Positions 41,336 through 59,094 are shown, counted from the first letter of the stretch. The stretch is DNA of 64,000 nucleotides from Uranotaenia lowii (GCF_029784155.1 NC_073693.1:149794843-149858842), one strand, 5' to 3'. Notes: a model not told the origin generated them from the sequence alone. Numbers and translations: made by a program.

Positions 41336-44300
41336 ACTATTTACCCTATTTAAAATGCAAATTCAAACATTCAAATTTGAATATCCTATTAGACACTGGA
41401 GCAAATAAAAACATAATTCGACCAGGTATTTTCCTAAACACCATAAAAATTACAGACACTAGTATCAGGAACATGATGGGAAGAAAAACTATTAACAAAA
41501 AGGTGACCGAAAATGTTTTGAGCCCAAAACTTCCAACTCAAACGTTTTACGAATCAGAATTTCATAGTTTTTTTGATGGCATCATTGGTTCGCAATACAT
41601 GGCCCAATGCAACGCCAAAATCGACTATCCAAAAGGAACCATCACTTTCCTAAATATTACTTTCCCCTTTTCAAAATACTTCCCCAAGCAAAAGGAAACC
41701 CACCACACGATCACCGTAAATACAACTAAGAACGGCGATTGGTTAGTTCCCACATTTCAACAATTAGATGAAAATATTTGCATTCAGCCGGGTTTGTACA
41801 GATCTGAAAATTTGAAGTCAACGATTAATGTAACGACAAAATCTAAAAAATTACCTCAATGTTTCCCTAAACTGAATTTAAATGTAAATAATTTTGACAC
41901 AATTACACCGATACTAACAAATAATCGGAAAGATCTAACCGAACAGGACATAGAAAACCTGATAAGAACATCCCATTTATCAGCATTCGAAAAAAAGAAA
42001 CTGATTAACATCATTTACAAAAATCAAGCTGTACTTTTAAAACAGGGAGAAAAACTTTCTGCGACTACAGCAATTACTCACAGAATAAATACAATAGACG
42101 ATCGACCGGTATATACAAAAAGCTATCGTTACCCTTACCATTTCAAAAAGGATGTCGAGGAGCAAATTCAAGAATTGCTCGATAATGGGGTAATCAAACC
42201 ATCCGCCAGTCCGTATTCATCACCAATTTGGGTAGTCCCCAAAAAAGTAGATGCATCAGGAAAAAGGAAAGTGAGAATAGTTATCGACTATAGGAAACTT
42301 AACGAAAAGACTATAGACGATAAATTCCCAATGCCACAGATCGAAGAAATCCTAGACAGTCTTGGTAAATCTGTCTATTTTTCAACAATCGACTTAAAAT
42401 CTGGATTTCATCAAATTCCGATGGATCCTGCACATATGGAGAAGACTGCTTTCTCTACTGATAAAGCAGTATATCAATTTACAAGGATGCCTTTTGGTCT
42501 CAAAGGGGCACCAGGGACATTCCAAAAATGTATGAATAGCATTTTGGCAGAATACATAGGCTCAATTTGTTTTGTATATCTTGACGATATCATAACAATC
42601 GGTTATAACTTAGAAAACCATTTGGGAAATCTTGAAAAAGTTTTGAAACGTTTGACTGACTTCAACCTCAAAATTCAGCTGGACAAATGCGAATTCCTAA
42701 AGAAAGAAACGGAATTTTTGGGACATATTATTTCCAGCGACGGAATAAAACCCAATCCTGAGAAAATTAGTAAAATTATCGGCTGGCCTTTGCCAAAAAA
42801 CGCGAAGGAAATTAAACAATTTTTAGGCCTGGCAGGTTATTATAGAAGATTCATTAAAGATTTCTCTAAAATCACCAGACCAATGACGAAGTACCTAAAA
42901 CAAGACACAGTCATAGATAAAAATGATAAGAAATTTTCTTCGGCTTTTAATACGCTAAAACAAACTATAGCCACCGATCAAGTTCTTACTTACCCTCAGT
43001 TTGAACTACCGTTTATTCTTACAACGGATGCCTCAGGATTCGCATTAGGCGCTGTGCTTTCGCAAACTCAAGACAATATAGAAAGACCTATTGCATTTGC
43101 ATCAAGAACGCTTAATGACACAGAAACTCGGTATGCCACAATAGAGAAAGAGGCTCTAGCTATAATCTGGGCCATTAATAAATTCAAACCTTACCTATAC
43201 GGAGCTAAATTTACTCTAGTAACTGACCATAAACCTTTGACATTCATAAAAACATCTGAAAAAAATGCTAAAATTTTGCGCTGGCGCTTAGAACTCGAAA
43301 ATTATGACTTCACTGTCAAATACAGAGAAGGAAAATCGAATGTGGTTGCTGATGCTTTAAGCAGACTACCAATTGACATTAACCTGAATTCAAATGAAGA
43401 CGCAACTGAATCAGAAGAGGACGACGATGAAACCGTCCATTCGGCTAACACTTCGGATGATTATTTCATAAATTCAACTGAGCGTCCACTGAACTATTAT
43501 AGAAATCAAGTAATTTTTAGATATGGTACTCATAACATAGAGTCTATCACATACCCATTCGTAAATTATCGCAGAACGATAATAGCCATGCAAAACTACG
43601 ATGAAGCATCTATAACAGAGTTTATAAAAAAATACCATAATGGCAAACAGATGGCAATTCTCGCCCCAGAAAACCTTATTAACCTTATCCAAATTTGCTA
43701 TAAGAATCATTTCAGCCAATCCGGATACTTCGTTTTAGCCCATCATCAAGTAGAAGATGTCACCATAGAAGCAAGGCAATGCACAATCATCTCCCAAGAA
43801 CACGACCGTGCACACCGAGGAGTAACTGAAGTAGTTAACCAGCTACAGCGAGCATACTTTTTCCCACGTATGCATAGCAAGGTTAAAGCTATCATCAACT
43901 CATGTGTCATATGTAATCGACACAAATATGAAAGAAAGCCTTTTAATATCAAAGTCAGCCCTAGACCAATAACAAACAAACCCTTTCAAAGAATCCATAT
44001 GGATATTTTTATTATCGACAGGTGTAGTTTTCTCTCATTAGTAGATTCTTTTTCAAAACACTTGCAAATGATCTACCTCAAGTCAAAAAACCTAACAGAC
44101 GTTCAAAAAGCCTTAGGAAAATACATATCTTTGTTTGGCGTTCCAGAAACAATTATCACAGATCATGAAACAACATTTTTGTCAATTCAATTTAAAAACT
44201 TTTTAGCTAGCCTCGGCACAAGATTAGAATACGCTTCTTGTTCAGAGACCAACGGCCAAGTAGAAAGAACGCACTCCACAATAATCGAAATTTTCAATAC

Positions 44301-44715
44301 AAATAAACACAAATACTCAGGAATGAATACAAAATCAATAACCAAACTTTCCGTTGCTTTGTATAATGACTCTGTCCACTCAACAACAAAATTCAAACCC
44401 AATGAATTAATCTTCAATCAAAATAATATCAGTGAACCCGCACGAATTATAGCAGATGCTCAAAGATTGTTTCTAGAAGCTAGGAAGAACATTCAAAACT
44501 CTCAAGAGAAAATCTTAAGGAGAAATTCTAACAAAGAAGAACCCCCTATTTTAACAGAAGGTGACAACGTTTACGTTATTCCAAATATTAGAACGAAAAC
44601 CCAACCTAGAGCAAAAGAAACTAAAGCATTACATATTTCAGAAAAAACGTTTAAAAATCCTAAAGGTATAAAAAGACATAAGAGAAAAATCAAACGCCCA
44701 AAAAAGCAGCAATAA
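41302..44715 (+). CDS. pol: Pol of errantivirus 1: protease, RT, RNase H, integrase
   Basis: This 1137-codon frame is expressed by -1 frameshift from gag. The protease active site LLDTGANKNI lies near residue 30. RT (about 260-450) has YRKLNEKTIDDKFPMP, STIDLKSGFHQIPM, RMPFGLKGAPGTFQ and the catalytic FVYLDDIITIG. RNase H (about 570-690) shows TTDASGFALGAVLS and VTDHKPL. The integrase has an HHCC finger (HDRAHRG...CVICNRH) near 830-875 and catalytic residues in MDIFIIDR, ITDHETTF and ETNGQVERTHS. All catalytic motifs are intact. It copies genomic RNA to DNA and inserts it. Confidence 0.92.
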   Translation: MHSPTSTKSTLNYLPYLKCKFKHSNLNILLDTGANKNIIRPGIFLNTIKITDTSIRNMMGRKTINKKVTENVLSPKLPTQTFYESEFHSFFDGIIGSQYMAQCNAKIDYPKGTITFLNITFPFSKYFPKQKETHHTITVNTTKNGDWLVPTFQQLDENICIQPGLYRSENLKSTINVTTKSKKLPQCFPKLNLNVNNFDTITPILTNNRKDLTEQDIENLIRTSHLSAFEKKKLINIIYKNQAVLLKQGEKLSATTAITHRINTIDDRPVYTKSYRYPYHFKKDVEEQIQELLDNGVIKPSASPYSSPIWVVPKKVDASGKRKVRIVIDYRKLNEKTIDDKFPMPQIEEILDSLGKSVYFSTIDLKSGFHQIPMDPAHMEKTAFSTDKAVYQFTRMPFGLKGAPGTFQKCMNSILAEYIGSICFVYLDDIITIGYNLENHLGNLEKVLKRLTDFNLKIQLDKCEFLKKETEFLGHIISSDGIKPNPEKISKIIGWPLPKNAKEIKQFLGLAGYYRRFIKDFSKITRPMTKYLKQDTVIDKNDKKFSSAFNTLKQTIATDQVLTYPQFELPFILTTDASGFALGAVLSQTQDNIERPIAFASRTLNDTETRYATIEKEALAIIWAINKFKPYLYGAKFTLVTDHKPLTFIKTSEKNAKILRWRLELENYDFTVKYREGKSNVVADALSRLPIDINLNSNEDATESEEDDDETVHSANTSDDYFINSTERPLNYYRNQVIFRYGTHNIESITYPFVNYRRTIIAMQNYDEASITEFIKKYHNGKQMAILAPENLINLIQICYKNHFSQSGYFVLAHHQVEDVTIEARQCTIISQEHDRAHRGVTEVVNQLQRAYFFPRMHSKVKAIINSCVICNRHKYERKPFNIKVSPRPITNKPFQRIHMDIFIIDRCSFLSLVDSFSKHLQMIYLKSKNLTDVQKALGKYISLFGVPETIITDHETTFLSIQFKNFLASLGTRLEYASCSETNGQVERTHSTIIEIFNTNKHKYSGMNTKSITKLSVALYNDSVHSTTKFKPNELIFNQNNISEPARIIADAQRLFLEARKNIQNSQEKILRRNSNKEEPPILTEGDNVYVIPNIRTKTQPRAKETKALHISEKTFKNPKGIKRHKRKIKRPKKQQ

Positions 44716-44753
44716 CAGTAATTCATTCTAAATTTTCTTCTTTTCAATCTTTT

Positions 44754-44767
44754 CCTCTCTCCCTCAG
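44754..44767 (+). promoter_or_regulatory. Probable splice acceptor for env mRNA
   Basis: CCTCTCTCCCTCAG lies 6 bp before the env ATG, with a pyrimidine-rich tract upstream. Errantiviral env is made from a spliced mRNA (known of the family). Element 2 has TTATTTTTCAG at the same place. Confidence 0.6.
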
Positions 44768-44773
44768 TGCAAA

Positions 44774-46277
44774 ATGTTGATTCACCTTATATATTGCATT
44801 ACATTGCTAAAAATTATACACACGCAAGAATTAGAAATTACAAATCTGTATGAAAATCCTATCCTTTTAATAAAAACCGACAAATGTAAAATTCAAACAG
44901 GGGTAATAAAAATTGTGCACCCCATTAATCTAACAGATATTGAAATAACAATTCAACTACTATCGAACATTGCATATAAAAAAATACAAGACTCTGATCC
45001 ATTAACGGTAATAATTAAACAAAAAGTTAAACAACTATACAATAACTTTTATCAAATTAAGCCGTCGAAAAGAGTGAAGCGATGGGACATCATCGGAACA
45101 ACCTGGAAATGGATTTCGGGCAGCCCGGACGCGGAGGACCTCAGGATCATCAACGGATCGCTGAACCACCTTGTCAGCGAAAACAATCAACAAGTCAAAA
45201 TCAACAATCAGATCAACGATCGCATTCTCCAATTAACGAACTCGATCAACACAATTGCAGTCAACTCCCAGGTCAACAAAATACTCCTTAATGAAATCGA
45301 CATCATAACCACCATCGTGAACATAGACACTTTGAACAAACTACTAACTGATATCCAGGATGCAATACTTCTATCGAAAACTCTCACGGCGAATAGCAGA
45401 ATTCTGTCAATGGCAGAATTACATCTCATCTATACACTACTTGAAGAACAAGGAGTCTACTCTGATCTACCAGAAGAAGCGATGAACTACGTCACTCCAA
45501 AGATAGCAACCACTCAAGACACCCTTCTGTACATCCTACAGGTACCACAACTATCACCAAAAGAGTCATCGATTTTTCGGTTGTTCCCGCTAAACAATTT
45601 CAATACGGTAATCAAAAATTGTCCCAACTACATCATCAAACACGGGAAAGAGTTATTTCTTACAACAGAACCATTGCAGTACGTACAGCAATCATCATTC
45701 ATCCAGCCCTTCTCCGATGAATGCATTTTACCTATGATCATGGGCACCAAAACCCATTGCGAAACCATCAGTGATAACAAAACAAAGACAACATTTGTCT
45801 CAGAAAACTCCGTTCTCATTACCAACGCCAAAAATGACCTATTGTCAACAAATTGTGGTCCCGACAACAGAACTGTGAGCGGAAATTTATTGGTTTCATT
45901 CATCAACTGTACGATCAGCTTCAACCAACAAAACTTTACATCCAAAGAATTGAGGATGAAAGCAGAAATTTTGCAAGGATCTTTTCATAACCTAATCGTG
46001 GAGAGAAAACTTGCAAATGTTCCCGATATAAAGATAATCAACAACAACACAATCCAGAATCGACAGAAACTGGATCACATCTACCTCAAACAGTACAAAA
46101 ATGATGTTTGGAACTGGAGCTTATTCGGAGGCCTTTCGCTATCGACCATTTCAGCTATCATCATTTTCACGTTCATGTTAACTTTCTACAAAGACTTATC
46201 CAACAGACTCTCTGAAAGGACACGCCATAGAAGAAGAATTCAAGTGTCGAGGACGCCACTTTTTCACCCCCCGGAGG

Positions 46278-46288
<11 letters not shown>
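44774..46288 (+). CDS. env: Env of errantivirus 1
   Basis: This 504-codon frame has an N-terminal signal-like hydrophobic segment (residues 1-16), Asn-linked glycosylation sites (for example NLT near 52, NCT near 377), a furin-type site KRVKR at 99-103, a downstream helix-rich region rich in Gln/Asn/Ile (fusion and coiled-coil part), a transmembrane segment near 455-477 (LSTISAIIIFTFMLTF) and a basic tail. This matches the layout of insect errantiviral envelope proteins. It overlaps the 3' LTR by 11 bp. No break is seen. Confidence 0.85.
46261..46277 (+). promoter_or_regulatory. Polypurine-type second-strand primer region, errantivirus 1
   Basis: TTTTCACCCCCCGGAGG directly precedes the 3' LTR. 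The same block precedes the 3' LTR of element 2. Its purine content is mixed, so the function is inferred from position and conservation. Confidence 0.5.
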
Positions 46289-46944
<656 letters not shown>

Positions 46945-47211
46945 TTTATGAGACCGAGTCTCCGAGGATGTTTTTAAAAAAGTTTTATTTTCACATTCCT
47001 CTTACTTATTCACTAATCACTATCACTAAACTAACTGCTAACTGCACTTCCTGCTGCTGAACCACTTACTGCTGCCGGGTCGGGAACCAAAGAGAACGAG
47101 TGATCATATTTGCTTACGATGCAATTATGATCACCGCGTGGTTGCGCGTGGCTTGGGAGCGCCACGTTTATACATCCTGTCTCGGGTTCTGGGAGAGGGA
47201 TGTATGTAACT
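46945..47211 (-). repeat. 3' LTR of errantivirus 2
   Basis: It matches the 5' LTR apart from the 25-bp gap after 47099/47100 and a few substitutions (for example CACTATCACT versus CACAATCACT). Confidence 0.88.
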
Positions 47212-47228
47212 CCTCCGGGGGGTGAAAA
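47212..47228 (-). promoter_or_regulatory. Second-strand primer region, errantivirus 2
   Basis: On the - strand this reads TTTCACCCCCCGGAGG next to the LTR, the same as in element 1. Confidence 0.5.
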
Positions 47229-47245
47229 AGTGTCGTCCTCGACAC

Positions 47246-48739
47246 TTAGCCGTCTGTTGATTTCTTGGTTTCTGCTGCTTCCCGTGGTTTATTCCTTATT
47301 TTGATAGTTACTCTTTTCTTAAAGATACAAAGAAAGGTTAGAGTTATCAAAATGATTATGCTAGTGGATATTCCACCGAAAGCTGTAAGCGAAAATTTTC
47401 GGAATCCAGAGTGTTCAAGTTTGATCAAGTCTAACTTCAGTCTATTCTGGATCGTCTCGTTGTGGATTAATGAGATGTTGTGATCCTGAATAGTATTCCA
47501 CTTCATCGTAAGATTTGGAAAGGCTCCTTGTATTTCTTCGGTATTACTAACACGTTCTTCTGAAGAAAATTTCTGCCCGTCTATGGTAATGCTACAGTTA
47601 GAAATTTTAAGCATGAAATTGCCATGCAACTCACGATTATGTGGCCCACAATCTGTTTCTAATCTGGAGCCTCTTGCGTTCTTGATCAGAATCTTGTTAT
47701 TGTCGACTAATGAGATTCTTGTGGCATCTTCTAAAACAGATTTGCATTGTCCTTCTATTCCAAATATAATTGAATTAGTACAGCTATCTTTCAGGGGATT
47801 AAGAAAGACATCGCGTTGAATCAATTTTTCTGGGTATTCGGTTTGAAAAAGTTGTTCTTTGTATTTCACTATGTGATTTGGAATGTTGGTAATCACATGA
47901 TTGTTGACTGTTAATGGGATGAGTTGGATTATGTCACAGTCTCCTTTGATTTTAGGGACTTCGAGTATGTATAGCATTGTATCGTGTTTTGATGCTATTT
48001 TTGGCTTAGCATAATTTAGAGCTTCCTCGGGAAATTTCGTATCGATACCTTGTTCGTTGAGAATTGCTTCGATTGAGAGGATTTCTTGGAGAGATAGTAG
48101 CTTACTGTTTGGCAGTTCAATTTTTGTCTTCAGGATTGTGTTTTCTAGTTGCTCTAGAATCTGATTCGTCGTGTCCATGTATAGGAGGAGGGTTACTGCA
48201 TCCATTTCTTCCATTATTAATTTGTTTTCCATGGATTCATGTTCCAATAGCTTGTTGATCGTCCCTGTTATTTCCGAAATTCGAGAATCAATGAGAGAAT
48301 TGATCCTGACTTGCTGGTTGTTCTGTTCTATGAGTTCGTTCATAGTTTTGTTGATGATGTCCAAATCGTGTGCATCCGGGGTTCCGGCTATCCATTTCCA
48401 GGCGGTTCCAATCTGGTCCCATCGTTTGCTTCTTCTTGGTTTCAGTGGTTTCAACAGGTGTAAGTTATTTACTAGCTGTCTGCTTTTCTGAATAACTAAA
48501 CTTGTTATCGGATGGTTTGTATCTAGTTTCCTTGATATTTTTACAAAATTGTATACGTTTGATTCCAAATTGGTTATGTTAATCGGATGTATAATTTTGA
48601 CAATCCCTGATTGGATTTTACAATTTCCGGTTTTTAACAAAAGCATCGGGTCGTTTGATAGGTTTCTAATTCCTAAATAGTTACATTTTGTTGACCCGGT
48701 GATTGAAGAGACAAATAGTAGGATCGCAAGTGATTTCAT
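47246..48739 (-). CDS. env: Env of errantivirus 2
   Basis: The frame is 497 codons, from ATG directly after a splice acceptor-like TTATTTTTCAG. Layout is as in element 1: a signal peptide (residues 1-16), several N-glycosylation sites (NLS, NIT, NKT), a furin-type site RRSKR at about 102-106, a helix-rich ectodomain, and a transmembrane segment near 453-475 (ISTSIIILITLTFLCIF) with a basic tail. The two Env proteins clearly align but are diverged, so the elements are distinct families. This frame is intact although pol is broken. Confidence 0.85.
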   Translation of the reverse strand: MKSLAILLFVSSITGSTKCNYLGIRNLSNDPMLLLKTGNCKIQSGIVKIIHPINITNLESNVYNFVKISRKLDTNHPITSLVIQKSRQLVNNLHLLKPLKPRRSKRWDQIGTAWKWIAGTPDAHDLDIINKTMNELIEQNNQQVRINSLIDSRISEITGTINKLLEHESMENKLIMEEMDAVTLLLYMDTTNQILEQLENTILKTKIELPNSKLLSLQEILSIEAILNEQGIDTKFPEEALNYAKPKIASKHDTMLYILEVPKIKGDCDIIQLIPLTVNNHVITNIPNHIVKYKEQLFQTEYPEKLIQRDVFLNPLKDSCTNSIIFGIEGQCKSVLEDATRISLVDNNKILIKNARGSRLETDCGPHNRELHGNFMLKISNCSITIDGQKFSSEERVSNTEEIQGAFPNLTMKWNTIQDHNISLIHNETIQNRLKLDLIKLEHSGFRKFSLTAFGGISTSIIILITLTFLCIFKKRVTIKIRNKPREAAETKKSTDG

Positions 48740-48806
48740 CTGAAAAATAAAAGATATTAGAAAAGGTTGGCTATTCTTTTATAATCTAGAAAACATGATT
48801 TTCATG

Positions 48807-49625
48807 TCATGTAAGTCTTTTTATGTTTTTCTTGTGCCTTTTAACGCGCCTTTTATTTTTGAACGTTTTATCTGTAATTTCTTGAGCGTTTGTCGGTTTT
48901 GCCCTTGGATCTAATTTTTTCCTAATGTAAGGAATGACGAATACTTCTTTGCCTTCCTCTATGATTGGTGGTTCAATTCTGTTCTTATTCTGTTTATCTT
49001 GTTTGTTTTTAGCTTTTTCTAAATTAATTTTTATTTTATTGAAAATTTGAGTAGATTCTTCGTTTATTTGTTGAGGGTTTTGAATATTATTTTGTCTAAA
49101 AATGACCTCGTTAGGCGAGTAATGTGTCGCTGAGTGTATTGAATTGTTGTAAAGTGCTGTAGCTAATAGAACCATTGATGTTATGTTCAAGTGTTGGTGC
49201 TTGTGTTTATTAGTGTTTATGATCTCGATCATTGTCGAATGTGTTTTTTCTACTTGTCCATTCGATTCTGAACACGATGCATATTTGAGGTCAACATTTA
49301 AATTGTCGAGATAGTTTTTCAAGTGAATTGAACAAAATGTAGTTTCGTGATCAGTTATGATTTGCCTTGGGGTTCCGAAAGTCATAAAATATTGTGCTAA
49401 GGTATTTTTGACGTCTGTTAAATTTTTAGTATCCATAGGGATCAATTGCGCATGCTTTGAAAATGCGTCAACTAAAGATAAAAAATTTTGTTTGTTAATT
49501 TGGAAAATATCCATGTGAACTCTTTCAAAAGGTCTGTCTGTCGTGGGTCTTGATGAAATTTTTATGTTGTAAGGTTTACGTTCATATTTATGCATATTGC
49601 AAATCTTACACATTTTTGTAACCAT
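48807..49625 (-). pseudogene. Integrase remainder of errantivirus 2 (frameshifted)
   Basis: This 272-codon frame carries the second half of the zinc finger (CKICNMHKYERKP) and the catalytic blocks MDIFQINK, ITDHETTF and SNGQVEKTHS with a basic C-terminus. It joins the upstream frame across a one-base shift near 49620, inside the zinc finger. Its own ATG is unlikely to be used. The catalytic residues remain visible, but no continuous integrase can be made. Confidence 0.75.
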
Positions 49626-51832
49626 TTTAATTTTTCAATCATTTTGGGCCAAAAATAACTTCTTCTAATTTGACTTTCTACTTCTGTGACTCCTCTGTGG
49701 GCTCTGTCATGTTCTTTGCTCACAATGGCGTCTTGACGGGCGTCCGAGTTAACGTCTTCTACCAAGTTTTGAGTCATTACAAAGTGTCCGTGTTCATTAA
49801 AGTGTTCCTTGTATACATCTTGGATAAGTTGGGTAATATTTTCTGGTGCTAATATAGCCGTTTGCTTGTAATCATGAAATTTCTTTATGCAGTCACGTAT
49901 TATGTCGTGATTAAATTCTTTTCTAGCTATAGTCACTCTTCGAAATTTTGGAAAGGGGTTGAAAATTAAGTCGCTCGTAAAGCTTGCTTTTTTAAATATG
50001 ATTTGGTTTCTATAAAAGTTTATTGGTCTTTCTGTGAAATGAATAAAGTGATCGTCGGAAGTTTGCGCTGAATGAATCGTTTCAGTGTCATCGTCATCTT
50101 CGTCATTGTCTTTTAAAATGTTATCCGTTGCTGCAGGAAGAACATTGTTAGATTGTGATGGATTTTCTTCTGGTTGGCCATCATCGGTTTGATTGTGTTC
50201 CTCTTCTGGTGGGTTGCTGGTTGATGCCTCTCCTTGACTCGACCAATTTTCTGAAAATGTATCTTGGGAGACTTCTGAAATTGAAGAATTTGTGTTATTA
50301 AAGTTTAACTCGACTTCGTTTTCTATTTTTCTACTCAACGCATCTGCGACTACGTTGGTTTTAGCCGGTTTGTAAATAGGGGTATAGTCATAGCTTTCTA
50401 GCTCCATTCTCCATTTTAGGATTTTCTGATTTTTATTGCAATTTTTGATAAATTGAAGGGGTTTGTGATCTGTTAATAACGTAAATTTGTTACAAAAAAG
50501 ATATGGTTTGAGTAAGACACCTTGATTTTTTAATACTGTGTCAAATAATTTTTCTTTTTCCAGATGTAAGAGGTGATCTGTACTAATTATGCTCTCTAGA
50601 ATTGTTTGATTAATTACAGATCCTTGTTTTAATGGGATTGGTGTAATTGTTTCAAAGTTGTTTACCGTGAGGTTGATTGGGTCATTGATGACTGGTTTTT
50701 CAGCTTTGGTTGTCTGGACGAAGCAAAAATTTAGGTCTAAATCGTCTATTTCATCATCTATTTCTTCGTTTTTAATTTCGTTATTATTTATGGTTCGGTT
50801 CAGCGTTAACCTACTTTTAACTGAGCCTATCTCCATTGGTTGGGGACTATTGTAGGTATTTTTCTGATCGTTAGATTTTTCCTTATCATTGGTGTCATTT
50901 ACTGGATATTTGAAATTTTTCTTTTGGAATGGGGGTTGTTGTGCAATACTTTCTCTGCTTTTAAATTTGCAGACGAAAGCGTAAGCTTCCTCGATGTTCT
51001 CCGGTTTTGCGGCCTGCACATACCCAAAATAGGGCTCTTTAAGGCCAGAAATAAATGCAGCAAGGATGTCCTCGTCAATAAATGAGCTTATTGCATCCCA
51101 ATTAAGTTTGTATTTAGTTTTTTGTTTGGCCAAACTTTTTATGTTTTGCCCAATTTCAGTTATTATTTGGTAATATTTATGAAGGGACATGTTATCCTTC
51201 ATTTTCGTTTGCCATAGTTGGCTTTTGTAAAAGGTCAGCTCCTGCTTGTCGCCTAATGCGTTCCTGAGGACTTCGCTTGTTTCTTCGAAGGTTCGCGGGT
51301 TGCCCGCCAGACCCGCCAGACAAATGATGTCCCGTGCTTTCCCTTCGATTTTATTTATGACGGCTGTAACATAAATTTCGTACTGGCATGTTGTGACCAG
51401 CGGTTTGAAAACGTTAAGTGTTCTCTCAGCGTTATCCAGCCAAGCTGGAAGTTGCTTCCTGTTTCCGTCGTATTTAGGAATTGATTTGATGGGGTCTGGT
51501 ATAGCAAATAAATTTTCTAATCTCCCTGTTGGTTCATTTACTGAATTTGGATTATTGTTTGCAAGTGCGTTTATTGCCAACTGTTGTTGGTCTTGGGTTG
51601 AATGAATTTGGCTGACCATAGTGGTTAGGTGCGTGATTTGCGCCACGAGGTCTTCCATTTTTTTTTGTTCTAATTTCAGTGCTCCTAAATCGGGGGGATT
51701 TTTTATAGGAACGTGTGAAAATTCACCAGATTCTTCCGAAATTTCTGAATCCGAAATATCACTAAAGATAATTTCCGAACTGAATAATTGTCTTGCCTTT
51801 TTCAAAGCGCTTAGCTTTTTTTCTTTTGGCAT
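49562..51832 (-). CDS. gag: Gag fused in frame to remnants of Pol, errantivirus 2
   Basis: The frame has 756 codons. Residues 1 to about 375 are Gag, aligned with element 1 (GNRKQLPAWLDNAERTLNVF, YKSQLWQTKMKD), ending at the conserved slippery site. Instead of stopping, the frame continues into Pol sequence (TVNNFETITP, LKNQGVLLK), then jumps to the end of RNase H (KFTLLTDHKPLQFI) and on to the N-terminal integrase finger (HDRAHRGVTE). Two deletions are inferred: one removing the protease near 50690, one removing RT and most of RNase H near 50507. The result is an uninterrupted Gag-connector-integrase fusion without protease or RT. Confidence 0.82.
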   Translation of the reverse strand: MPKEKKLSALKKARQLFSSEIIFSDISDSEISEESGEFSHVPIKNPPDLGALKLEQKKMEDLVAQITHLTTMVSQIHSTQDQQQLAINALANNNPNSVNEPTGRLENLFAIPDPIKSIPKYDGNRKQLPAWLDNAERTLNVFKPLVTTCQYEIYVTAVINKIEGKARDIICLAGLAGNPRTFEETSEVLRNALGDKQELTFYKSQLWQTKMKDNMSLHKYYQIITEIGQNIKSLAKQKTKYKLNWDAISSFIDEDILAAFISGLKEPYFGYVQAAKPENIEEAYAFVCKFKSRESIAQQPPFQKKNFKYPVNDTNDKEKSNDQKNTYNSPQPMEIGSVKSRLTLNRTINNNEIKNEEIDDEIDDLDLNFCFVQTTKAEKPVINDPINLTVNNFETITPIPLKQGSVINQTILESIISTDHLLHLEKEKLFDTVLKNQGVLLKPYLFCNKFTLLTDHKPLQFIKNCNKNQKILKWRMELESYDYTPIYKPAKTNVVADALSRKIENEVELNFNNTNSSISEVSQDTFSENWSSQGEASTSNPPEEEHNQTDDGQPEENPSQSNNVLPAATDNILKDNDEDDDDTETIHSAQTSDDHFIHFTERPINFYRNQIIFKKASFTSDLIFNPFPKFRRVTIARKEFNHDIIRDCIKKFHDYKQTAILAPENITQLIQDVYKEHFNEHGHFVMTQNLVEDVNSDARQDAIVSKEHDRAHRGVTEVESQIRRSYFWPKMIEKLKWLQKCVRFAICINMNVNLTT

Positions 51833-52009
51833 TAATTTATTTGATGTAACCCCTTTAGTTTGCTCAGTCAGTATGAACGAGCAGAGGGAATCTTATTTCA
51901 GTCTCCTTTTATAAACACTTGGCGTGAACTAGCAGCGCGAGCTTTTTGCTTAGTCCGCCTTATGCGCGTTTCAAATGGTGACTATGTGGTTTACTTTAAC
52001 TTTTGTAGA

Positions 52010-52277
52010 GATCTGCCTATCTGGTAGTACAGATCAATACCAACAAAATTTTAGCAATTTTCTTAATTTCAGGGCCTATCTGGTAGTACTCTGGGAAAAA
52101 ATAAAACGCTAGCACTTTGTTTTAACTGGGAGCACACAAAATGTGTCGCCTCACTCCCTGTCGCGAAAGCTGTCTATCTGGTAGTGCAGTTTCCGGACGC
52201 AAAAAGATAAGCGATTAGCTTAGTTTTCGAGCCTATCTGGTAGTACTCGAGTGAAAAGAGGCCTATCTGGTAGTACC
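52010..52277 (-). repeat. Five stem-loop repeats with a common loop
   Basis: Loop copies (+ strand): 52016-52029, 52075-52088, 52173-52186, 52232-52245, 52262-52275. Flanking stems differ: GATCTG/CAGATC, CAGGG/CTCTG, CTG/CAG, TCGAG/CTCGA and GG/CC. Only loops one and four have long perfect stems. Confidence 0.7.
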
Positions 52278-52527
52278 AAATTTCACTAAGATAAACACTA
52301 ATCTTTTTGATTTGAGGTGAAAAGTAATAAAAAATCACTTACCTCGGTTTGCTGTCGTGACGGTAGGTTGCTATAGTGGTCCTGACGGGGGGATCCTCAA
52401 CTCGAAACGATGACAGGTCATCCGCGTTGTTCCGATGCTTTATTCGCGAGATCACTTTTTTAAGTCGGTTATTAATCGACTTTTATCCACTTTTTTATCA
52501 TCAGAATTCACTAAAGCTGCTTCCGTC

Positions 52528-52537
52528 GGCTGCGCCA
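52528..52537 (-). promoter_or_regulatory. Primer binding site, errantivirus 2
   Basis: GGCTGCGCCA on the + strand is TGGCGCAGCC on the element strand, adjacent to the 5' LTR. Confidence 0.75.
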
Positions 52538-58982
<6,445 letters not shown>

Positions 58983-58988
58983 TTTATT
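58983..58988 (-). terminator. Probable polyadenylation signal of mle
   Basis: TTTATT on the + strand is AATAAA on the - strand, about 107 bp after the mle stop. Confidence 0.5.
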
Positions 58989-59094
58989 CGCTGAAAACTC
59001 TTTCAGTAGACATATCGTTCTATTAAACGATAATTCTTGATTTATAGAGGTTCTAATTCAATCAGGTGAAATGTCTAGACAGTACGTAAAATGT

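Larger units (their letters stand above)
51833..52537 (-). promoter_or_regulatory. Long untranslated leader of errantivirus 2
   Basis: About 700 bp lie between the 5' LTR and gag, against 39 bp in element 1. It holds five copies of CCTATCTGGTAGTA-type sequence (given on the + strand) and no long open frame. Errantiviral leaders can hold packaging or insulator sequences; which applies here is unknown. Confidence 0.6.
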
